A stretch of DNA of 64,000 bases from Heliocidaris tuberculata. Lineage: Eukaryota > Echinodermata > Echinoidea > Camarodonta > Echinometridae. Shown here piece by piece: positions 48,201 to 60,200 of the stretch; the stretch's first letter is position 1, and every line of letters starts with the position of its first letter. Made by a program: the position numbers and the translations under genes. The stretch is taken from assembly GCA_025618425.1 (NCBI GenBank), contig CM046842.1, forward strand, positions 21,397,340 to 21,461,339. The letters run 5' to 3'. A model generated the notes under the pieces. It was not told the origin of the DNA. It was given only the letters and a program-made list of their open reading frames with translations, and searched no databases.

Positions 48201-51200
48201 GCGTTGAACGCAACTCAGGAAAATCAAACGCAACTTTATTTTCAGCCAATCAGAAGTGCGCATTAAGGACTTGCGTTTGATTTTTAGGAGTTGCGATTAA
48301 AAGCATGTTTGGTGCAACAGGCCCCAGGTCAATTGGCAAAGAGTTTGGAGAAATGTTCGACAATGATGCAGGGATGGCTTGTCCATTTAGAATACAGAGT
48401 ACAGAGTGTATTCATTTACACGCTAACGTAATATTTTGTTAAAATTTGGAAGTAAGGATAGGTATAACTACTAAGTTAATTATGTTCTTCGCCTTTTTTA
48501 AAGGGATGAATTTCGTTAAATTGGGAAGTATGGACTCTTATAACTAAGAAGTTAAGTATATTCTTCGCCTTTCAAAGGGATGCACAGACTTTATCTTTAC
48601 TGAAGCAAATTCATGACATGTTAAAACCGATGGATTCCCAGGTATTTATACATAATTTCGAATCAATTTTACATGAAGAATCATGTAAGTCTCTTTTTAT
48701 CCAATTTTCAAAAAAATATTTTTAAAGTTTTCCTATTTCAATGTACTCATTCGAACCAGCACACATAACTGAAAGGAGATTGTTTAATCCACTGCATACG
48801 GGAACCGAGTGATCCCTGTATTTAAGCCACGGATGGAATGAGAGAATTCAGTAGTTAACGGGTTAATATGCATTTTTACTTACTCTTGATACGTTTTCCA
48901 AGGCAGCTCTGAGGTCATCATTGGTATCCTGAAGTTTCTTGTTTGCCCCACTGTACAATTAAAAAAGGAAATATAAAAAATGCCATAAGACATCCAAATC
49001 AAACATTAATTCATTAAACATGTCACGATGAACTGTAAAGAAATACGCGGCAGTGCATCAAAATAACACCCATGGTACAGATTTTAAATTTACATGATCA
49101 AATAAATCGAAACTTTAATGGACTTACTGTAATAATTGGAGTTGCCTAGTAAGGTTCTCCTGTTCTCCTATATAGTCCTGTATGACGTCACGGTTACTGG
49201 GAGAAAAAAGGAAGAATAATAATGAGTGACAGAAAATAACTGGCCCGTCTCACAATTTAATAGGCATGTACAAAATAGTCATATTCCTTCATTATCTGGA
49301 ACAATTAAAACTATAAAGAAGAGCATGTTTGTTCACACGACCACGTTAGTTGTATTGGTCCATTATAACAGTAGTCAATACAAAAGGATTCTCATTTTAT
49401 GCTTCTTTTTATTGATGGATATTTCTGCAACACATTTTAGGTTCAATCTCTGATTTATTTTTTTTTCTCTTACCAAATCGAGTTAACTGACATATAATGA
49501 ATGCGCGCGAGAGTAACTCGTTTGTTTACTTTGATATAAAGCCGTTCTGTTCTTCGAAGTCGCTCTTCAGCGTCACGAGCTCACTTCTTGACAAGACGAG
49601 GTTGGTTTGGGCCTCAGTCAGACTACTCCTTAGACTCCTATTCTCATTTCTCAACTGTTCCAGTTCCTTCTTTAAAGATTGGAGCAGGTCCTCTCGAGGT
49701 TTTTCTTTTTTCTCCACTTTGTCTTCAGCCTGTTAATAAATGGAAGGAAAAGTAGATTTTATAATTGATATATATTTTTTTGTTTATAATCAATTTTCAC
49801 TTTAACTATTCATTTTCATTTTCTCCCTCCCAAAGATTTGTTAACAGGTAAGTTTGTGTTGATGTGTTGATTGATTGACAAATATTTTCGGTGGGGGGGG
49901 GGGGGGGGGGGGCAACTAGACTGAGCAAACAAATACACTGGCCGGAAGCAGGGGCGGATCCAGGATTTTGTATAAGGGGGGGGGGGGCACACAAATGCAG
50001 GATTGTCAACTTTGGGAAACTGCTTAGAGGGAGATCCGTATTTTAAAAAAAAAATTGGGGGGGGGGGGGGGGGTCTCGCCAGCCCTCCAAAAGTCGCTCA
50101 GTGAGGGATGAGGGGGGGGGAGGAGGGGAGAGGGGGAGGGGGGAGAGGGGAGGGGGGGGGGGAGTGGCGACAAAAAAAAAATCGCCAGCCCTCTAAAAGT
50201 TGCTGGGGGGGGGGGGGGTTAAGTGGTCCAGTTTCCCTCCATAATTCTCTTTCAAGGGGGGGGGGGATGGGGGCACGGGCCGAGATTGCCCCCCCCCCCC
50301 TAAATCCGCCACTGACCCGAAGGGTCTTAGAATCGGTCTGCTTGGAGTCGGTGTCGAGTCGTTTTGGCGGCGCCAAGGTATGAAATATCAAATTATTATC
50401 AGTTATAATCGTCATTTAGTCTCTGCTGAAAAGAATGATAAAGTTAGACTTACCGTGTGTATTTGATTGAGATTACTTTTTAACTCTCGGATCTCTGCTT
50501 CCAGCTGCTTCTGAATCTCGGCTTTCTCTGACTCTATTCTTTCCCTCTCCTATATAAACAGAAAAAACAGAGTGCGCTTGAAATGCGATATGCCGTGAAT
50601 GAAATACTTTTTTAAAAATAATTAATTTCAATTAGGAAATGCATTACGCGCTTCATTAACATTATTAAGTTTGGAATATCATGTAAGCCTTGTGAGGGAT
50701 CTTGAATATACTACTATTCATATCACAGAGGGGATTTCTTAAAATCTTCAACAACAATACTCATTCCATATATTGCCACATGGCTTTAAGCCATGGTCTT
50801 TATACCTGCGAGGGTGTGGGTCCTCTTGAGAGGGAGCGCCATGCTCGAGGTCTCGACCCCACTGAGTTCCTCCTTGACAGAACGACTGCTCCAGGAGATT
50901 CATATCCAGGTCCTGGACTGATACCACAACGCCTCAAGTCCGGAGTAGACTTGTGCAGATTCAGATCTTGCCAGCTTGATCTAGCTTTAATCGGTTTATG
51001 CTGCATGGGTTTTTGAAAGCTGGAATGTTCATTTGAGAAACCTGATGAGCTGTTGGCGCGCTGGAGGTCTGGCACAGATTTGGTTCTGTTTAGGTCTGAT
51101 GTTGACTTTGACCGATGTGATAATACAACCTGTGGATAGTGCTTCAAAATGCCGTCGTTCGGAGTAGCTACCACCACATTCGTTTTAGAATGCCCTTCTT

Positions 51201-54200
51201 TGGACAACACTCCAGAAATTGCGGATATGTCCGGCTGGGACACTAATGGCGTTGGCTTGTAGTATGTCGGCAATGAGTTCATGGTCACTGAAGTAGTTGT
51301 TGGGACTACCCAGTCATTCCTTCCTTGCAATGCATGGACTCCATTCTGGCCGGGTTGGGCGATAAATGGCGTTGGTTTGTAATATTGAGGCAATGAATTC
51401 ATTTCATTTGAAGTATTTGTTGCACACTGTTGTCCACTATTCTTATGTGTCGTTTGTGTTGCGATCATATTATGCTCGTCAATGAGAGATGCCGGCTTAT
51501 AGTATTGAGGTAACAAGGTATTGGGCGTATTTTGTCTCTCAGACACAAGTGAATTCATAGCAGGTTTAACATAAGGCGTTGAATGGTGATGTGTTGAAGT
51601 ATGGGCATCATTTGAGATGTCATTAATTTTTTGCTCCCCAATTGACTTCGGCGCAGCACTTTTTGTGAGTGCAGCTCTTATTTGGTCGGAAACAGAAGGA
51701 AAACTCGGTGACGGAGCATAATATGGTTCGTAGACTTTCTGGCCTTGGTGATGATTTTGAGCAAGTGGCCTCTGTTCATTTTGCGGCCATTGGTGAAGAC
51801 TATGTTGCTTTATTGGTTGTTGTGTTTGCTGTATGCCAATATTTGGACGAACATTGTTCGACTTCATCGCATCAGGTGATTGATTTATTAGGGCATGTTG
51901 CGACCGATGCTGTCCTGATGGGTTTCTATTCTGCTGCAGCAAGCCGTTTTCTGATGATCCCATAACTGGTTGGTGGTTCCCAGTGGTCTTTGAGGCCTGG
52001 TGACTCTGTTGAGCAGGTTTGTAGTTATGGGCCGCTGCATTGTAAGGACTAGGAGCAGGCATGGGTTGAGAGAAATCATCCATGACGAGGGACTTAAAGG
52101 CATCTCCTGCCTCTGCCAATGATCCACTTACATCGGTCCATGCTGCCTTTAGACTGCTAAAGCTAAGATCCATTTTGAAATCGTATATTTTTCCAGGCTG
52201 CCAAAGATTCTTCAATCAATCAACAATCAAGAAAATAATGCACAAAATATTTCGACGACACTTGAAATGTGTGCATTTATATAGGGTTGTTATTATCCAA
52301 GATTGGTTTTGAACAGCATCTTTTAAAACTCATCATGATGGTAGAAGACCACAATATTCATATAATTCCGCGTCCTTCTGTGTCGCCATAAGCACCGTAA
52401 GAATCACACTTCTACTTTCGCCGGTGTGAAGAAAAGAGGATCGGCAGGGAGATAAGTGAGTACGCCACAAACACCTTAAGAAAACCATCCTGCTTATTGA
52501 TCACCCTTTCCGAGACTGGTAGCCTAACCTACCTTAAGAATATCCTAACAGTATTGTGTTTCCTTTATTGATCGAAAGATGATATAGGAATGCAGTCTGT
52601 TTGAAAGGCGGTACACCTCGCCGTATTGATTACCCTTTGTTAATCGTTGGGGTATTCAGCATCCCATTATTCAACAGACACTATGCCCAGATAATCGATA
52701 TTCTAAACTGCACTGTTAGTCTTTTAACGGACACGGCAATGTCCATGTATAAATAATTATAGCACAGGATAATCATCAAAGTACATTCGTTTCGTGATGG
52801 TTTAAAAAAAAATTATATCAACAAATATACCACTTTTTCTCATGTGCGTTGAAAAAGTCAATGCATATGTAAAATTTACACGGCAGACAGTTACAGACTT
52901 TCCATGTTTCCACTGAACCAAAATCCGTACAAATGAGTTAATGATACTGATAGGGACCTTTTAAAACTAGAAATTTTTGAAATTTTACAATACTATTGGG
53001 AAGTAAATTCATATAATTATCTTTCAAACAAAAAGCGAAAGATGAACAATCTTAAAGTTCATCAGAGATATGTACAAAAATCCAACTATACCTTAGCATA
53101 AGTAGTTATAATCAATCCTATATGTGTGTGTGTGTGAATTAGCAAAAAGGGTTAAAAACATTCTTGGATATTCATTAGCAATAATTTGCATGTGGGCAAT
53201 TCCATGGTTACGCGCGTTACTTTTTGGAGAGGTTTTGAGTTGCATCTTAAGCTCCTGTTCTCTTACTACAGGTGTTAGGTAAATGAGTTTTAGTTACAAC
53301 AATGCACAAATATTAGAGTACAGTATCAAAACTTCAGAAGACATACTTTCTGCAAACCCTGCAAATGTTCGGTTACTCACGTGACGTAAACGTTACTCAC
53401 GTGACGTTTTAAAATATAACGTAACGTAACGTACGGTGAGTAACCGTGGAATTGCCCATATATGGTATGTTTCTAACCTCTTTTCTGACTCTCTGCTCTG
53501 TCCTGGTCATCTGTACTTCCATCTCGTACTCGAGCTGTTGGAGGTGTTCAGCATTCGTTTCATTGGTCCTATTTTAAAAGAAAGTAACAATTATTTGAGT
53601 TCTGGAAGTTACTGTGAACGGCATTCCAATGATAAAATATTGTTACCCTTCGGTAAACTTAATCTCCTACATGGTAAACTTAATCTCCTACATGGCAATG
53701 TGGACGCCTATAGTGAACAGGTGAACAAACTATGTCTACAGTAATTATGAAATCGTACTTCTTTCGGCTGTGTTGCCTTTTATACTTTTTAAAAATTACA
53801 TTATTAAATCATCATTACAGAATTTCTTCTTCTTCTTCTTCTTTTCTTTTAAATGCCTAAAGAGAAATAAGTCCAAAACCCTAAAGGAAGCATGATTACA
53901 TAGATGGCGACGATGATATGATACTTTTTAAAAATTACTTCTTGGGTTAAGATGTTCCTATGATTTTAGAGTTATGCTGACCGCGTCACAAATATAATTC
54001 TTATCACTTTCAGTGAAAGGTGACCCACAGAAAATTTACACAGGACAATAAAACTGAAATTGAATTTTGTCATTAGTAAACGTTGAGCAATTTCTTGATG
54101 CATTCCTGATGTTTTTTCTCGCATTAATAAAGAATATCCTTAGACATCTAGAGTCAGATTCATTATTATAAAGCATTTATGAGAACTGTCTTCTTTAAGA

Positions 54201-57200
54201 TCTTAAACATAATTGATGAATCTAAAATATACATGTCAAGAATCCAATAAGTAACGTTTTGTCTGGCATGTAAGATCTCCCTCTCCAAATAATGATGATA
54301 AGAATGATAATGATATTGATAATAACAATGATAATGATAATAATAATAATGATAATAATAATAATAATGACAATAATGATAATCATGATGACAATAATGA
54401 TAGTAATAATGATAGAAATGATAATAATTACAAAATCAATCAATAAACAAATAGAGGGATGATGAGAAAAAGGGCTTACCTTTTGAGTGATTTCTCTAAC
54501 CTGTCGACCTCTGATTGGTACTGTCTGAGATCTTTTATGACGTCATAGATGACGGATTCATACTGGCGGAGTATTTGAGGCACTTCTGATGAATGGAGCT
54601 GTTGGTATAATTCACAAATCTGGTCTTGGCTGAACGGGAGACAAAATTAATAGGGACGTAAGATAAGACCTCATAAAACAATGTGACATCGATTGCTTGC
54701 TTCTTTAAGCCATTTTCCCCTCAGAAATTTGTTCAACGGCATAAAAAACAACTTTTTTCAGTGTTATTAAACTGGCCTTATTGCTACAGTACCTAGCCTC
54801 GGATTCCTATTATATAAACATGCTAAAATTCACTTTTCGGACGAGAGCGGGCAACTTGGGTCTACTTGATAGATTCTTAAGCACCTGTTCAAAACTTGTA
54901 GCCATGCTGAAAGTCACATGATTTCTTCAACCATTATTGTGTATTTATTTCAGAATCGATATCATAGTTGGTTTGATATTTGAGCCGACTGACAGGTTAT
55001 CGATCAGCGTAAAAAAGAATGCTTGAAAATCACGCTCCAATCTTACTTTCTCCAAATTTACAAATAGGACTAGACCTATATGAGATATTCAATGAAAATG
55101 ACATACCAGTAGGAAAGACGGCTCGATTATACACAAGAAGTATAAGCTTGAATAGCTCATAATACAGAATTTAAAAAAATAAAGTGGGCTTATAAAATTG
55201 TTGTTAAACAGTAAAGATCCTGCTTGATTGTAAAAGAAAAAATGACAAAATACTAGTCATTTTCATAACATTGCAAATAATAATAAAAAGGAAGTGTCTA
55301 CAAACTTAATATTATAGGCAGAAGACAAATTATAAACTGATTTAAATACATGTATAATCGAAAGCATATTATTGTAACTTGTCTAACGGTACTGAGTGAG
55401 AGAAAAGAAGAATATATATATTTGACTTTCAAAAATCTAGGATTAGTTTGATATCAAAGTTAATGTAAGTAATGGATATGGAGAGGATTGATCATTCCGC
55501 CCGTACACGTTGAAGTGTATATGCATACCCTAAATAAATCAAATACTCTCATACATGCAAGGCATAAGTACAATCAAACAGCCTCTCGCACCCACAAAAT
55601 TGGATACGGTCCCGCTTTCATGGAATTCCAACATGTTCCATATTATGTAGAAATCAAATATATCCCAGGCAGACTTCCAATGACTGCTATATTTCAACCG
55701 CATCGACCTTTCTTATGTAAACAGCGATGCTGAATTATATTGACATTAAATGTAAGATAATCATATATTTACACACAGGTGCGTTTCTCGTCTTAACATG
55801 TGAAGCTTAAAGGGATTAATGTTGGATTGTTTCCATATTTCGAAATTGAAATAATGAAATAATGGAATCTTTTACTCTGTGTAATTATGTCACGTTTTAT
55901 TAGTTTATGAAATACTCCACTTGAGGAGACACTATTCTGTTAGCATTCTAGATTTCTTGGGTTCTCAAATATTACAAGAAATTTGGCAGGAATTGTTTTC
56001 GGGCTTTATATTGTGGATGGACTTTAATAAAGCAAATATATGTCATATGGTATAATCTGATAATCCAGCGGGGATGACCTATTCACTTAAACCATAAGAT
56101 GGGAACAACTGCAATCAGACTTGCTTGAGATTTGCGAATAATTTATATTGCTATACTGCCCTTACATATTGGTGACTACTTGACAAATAACATCGTTCAT
56201 ATTCCGAGGCACTATTTGCCAGGCTACCTCGTTCGTATCAGATATGAAAAGACGAGGTATAGGGCATGAGCTAGAAGGAAGGAATAAGCTGATTAAGGAC
56301 TCAAGATGGGAAGATTGTAAAATTATTCGTCTAAAGATGTTCATGTTAAGCTAAGTGTCGGGAATAGGGGGGGGGGGTAATTTGCATTTAGATAACAATT
56401 TTAAAAATAGCTGGCCAGCGAAATTGATATTGGTGCAGGGGCAAAATTTAACATATTTTCTCCTTGCCCCAACATCGCTGACAGCTATAGTCCCAGTATG
56501 GGTTGATATTCGCCTTATATTTAAAAAAAAAATGGCATACAAACAAATTTCTTCATTTGGGAGAAATATTGTGACGGGATGTTTATATTTTCAACAGCTT
56601 CTGAATTATTAATACAGAAAGAGCTCTAAGCGTGTCAATTCTCTACAAAGAAAGTTACGATAAATATTATATCCCTACTTTTCCTTCCCCTGGTGTGACT
56701 ATCAGTTGAAAGTGCGTAAAACACAAAGCCTTCATTCCCATTCTACGTTCAATATGTTTTCCACATTCCGGGAATATAAGACATACTTTATTGTGGTACT
56801 GTCGACAGTGCTATCAAACGTCTAAATGAATGAAAACAATTTCACGTAGATTTGATATCGATTGAATATTTCCTACACGCTTAAACATGGTAAAGCAAAA
56901 AATCCATTCATGGGCATTTTAGATGGAAGGTGTTTATCTCACGTACCTGAGAAAAACAGAGATCATTATATGTTTATATATTTTTGCCATACTATTTATC
57001 TAACTGTTAGATTTCTAAACTCTCCAGAAATATAATTCATTGAAATGGAGCTTTGCTCTTCACGATGAAGATATTGTATTAAAAAGGGAAAGGGGGATAA
57101 GGAATTTATGATTTCTACGGGCTTAAACGATTTTTGAAAGAAAAATTCACTGTGGATTGGCCCTACTTGCAATAGCAGCACTGGTTATTTGCGAGAAATA

Positions 57201-60200
57201 ACATACATGGAACCCAATACATGATCTGAAACAGGGAGAGGGCAAGTATACTTAATTTGTTTTAATTATAAATATCTAAATACACAGTAAAAGCGTTGTT
57301 AAAAAGGTTGTATACAACTTATACAACCTGTTTAATATTTAAACAAATCAGTTACAATATGAACTGTACAATTTGGTTGTTCAGTTCATAATGTGAACAA
57401 CTGTTTGCTTTTTTTAAACAGCGTTTTCTCTGTGTACGTGGGCACCATGTCCCTTCCGCAATTTATATGTCAGGACAAGGAAAAAAGGCTAGAAGTTAGA
57501 GAGAGTGAGTGATACAAGATGCAACGTTTTACTGAGAAAAAACAAACAAACAAACCAACCTTCCTTCACGTTCCCTTTTCTCGTCGACCTTGTTCTCTTG
57601 CAGTGCATTTCATGCACCTAATAAGACCGAGGCCCATCCCTCCAACCTACCCCTTCCCCCTCCCCATGAAACATATCCTGTCACTGGATGGACCCCAGTT
57701 ACCGCCATTATATATAAACTTTGCGACTGCGTAATGAATCATCATATAACCGCGCTGATATGTCCAAATTCCAAACTATTTTCGGCTTTTAACAGGTGGT
57801 GCCTTTCATTTATCTGACTTCTATATCTTTATCTATTCTCTATTTTTATCTAACTTTATCTAATCTGACATCACAGTCTCTTTCATACATCGTGCATTAC
57901 TCGAAATCACTCCTTGTTCCTACATAGCAAAGTTGCTGTTGTTGTTGTTGTTGTTGTTGGCTTGTCATATCTAAACCTGATCTGATGAAAGGCTATCAAA
58001 TTCCAAGTATCACCTACCAAAGAAGAACTAACGTTGATCAAATCATTTCTTTCAAAGGTTTTCTGTATGATTTCAATGGTTACTGAATTTCTAGAGATAG
58101 CAGCAACACCAATACTTTTTTTTTTCAATGTAAGTATTCGCATAATCGTTTCAACACGACCGCGTTTGGTTTATCCATTTGTATTCAGAATATTCATTAA
58201 CATCATATTTTGCAGGAATTGCAGGGAAGTGTACTACATAACTCATATTATATCAAATGGCATTTCAGCATCATTATCATTCGGCGTGATATAAATACAA
58301 TGAATGTGTTCTTAGTGAACTGTGTAATTCATACTGTCACACACTGGATCAGGGTCTAAAAACAATCATAAGATATCTAATTATATTCGAGCCATTAAAC
58401 AAACAGACGAAACCCCACGTTTCATACATGTATTATGCATGGGAAAACACCAGATGGCGCCACGATTCGTTAACGAGTGCAATATTTCACGGTATATACA
58501 GTCCAACTGGTAGTACATATAGGGTATACTGTGTTGAATACTTCGTATGCATGCTTATGACTGATTTTTTTTTTAACTCCGTAACTATATGATACATATT
58601 TTCACTTTTCTGACACTCTATAGGGTAAATCCTTTACTTCTAATCTCAATGAATGGTGCGATCTTAGCATCACCAGGGCACAAAGCCCCTACGGTTTAGC
58701 GGATTTCAATATATTACTGACATTTAATTGCAATCCTTCGTTCAAATATACATACAAAATTATCAAGAGATATATTTGGAGAGATTATGCATTTAGTTTG
58801 AGGAAATGTTAATCACAATAAGCTGATTGTTTCAACCGGTAATTTGAATTAAAAATCTGTAACTCTAACTTAATATTTTTTTTTCTACATCAACATCATT
58901 TGTGTATGTGTGTGTTTGTGTTTGTACACCATCTTTTAATTTCTAATTTTCCCTTTCTTATACAACGGAATTTATACATAGATATGATAGAAAAGGTCTA
59001 TAATCAGCAAACCGTGACACTGCTCATTACAAAAGCTGCATATATTTAATAATATGTACAGCAGATGCAATACATGTATAATTATATTCTTACAAACTAC
59101 ACTATCAAAAAATCCCTTGATGAAAGTAGACGATGTCAAACAAAGGCGCAGATTCGTCCATATGTACATGAACATGAAATTGAATAGGTCATTCTTTATT
59201 ATTTCAAAACTTTTCAAAAATCATCTAAAACACAAGTCACAGTGAACCAACGAATAATCCACGCATTTACTGAAGTATCATTCACTAATATCTTACTGCA
59301 TTATATCAAGTGCTGTCGATGAAAACATCTGTCATTCTCTAGCGCTGCTTGACTCCTTTGTTATCATAGTGTATTCACCGAGAACCATTTCATACATATC
59401 GAAAGCTATTCTTAATACAACAGTTTGAATATTGCCTCGAGCAATCGAAATATAAAAGGAAATTTAAAGGTAACAGATAGTTTTGGGAGGCCCTCAAAAA
59501 CTTTTCGTGAGATTTCTTTGATTTTACTTAATAAAAAGCAGGGTACTAACATAACTAAGATGCTGTGAAGTTTTTTCCTCCTCAAGTGAAATATTTACTG
59601 AATGAGAGGTGAAAAGTAATAAAAATCCCTGGCCCCCAAAAGAGGGGATGTAAATTCAAACAACGGCCACACACACTACTCACATTAGGATTGCCGTGTG
59701 TATAGAATAGTGCGAAGCGCTGGGTTTATTGTGTGGGGAACCTTTGGGTGGATATGGTCTTAGCGCGAGGCAGTGAAAAGCCGTTACCAAGCGTTTCTTT
59801 CAGATATTTATACTAAAATTTGTTCGAAATTGTGAATGGAATGTTAAATAATCTCGTACATGTGTCTTATGATAAAAGGAGAGTAGTATGTGGCTATGTT
59901 AGATAAGTTTCTTGCCAGTATGATTTTTGCTACCGAGACTGTCTATGAGCTTTAATGAAGTGTCATGTAAACGGCCACAGGCAAACTTGCCGAAAGAGAA
60001 AATGTTGAAATTAAAGAAATCAAGAACGTGAATTCATCTCCAGAAGAAAGAAGGGGGATGGGTTATTGCATACTTAGTATAGACGCTGCAAAAGATTGAT
60101 TTCAACTCGTAATCATGAGTGGCATATACAGGGATCATTGCGCCCCTCCTCCTGCACAAACTTATCTATATCACTGTACATTTTTAAACCCCATAGACGC

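Noticed and set aside
52174..52215. Upstream extension of the RASEF alternative exon as a start
   Set aside because: It begins with TTG. The extension is meaningful only if the exon is spliced from the acceptor at 52198.
54222..54443. Ile-rich minus-strand frame
   Set aside because: Translation of an ATA/ATG microsatellite in RASEF intron 2.
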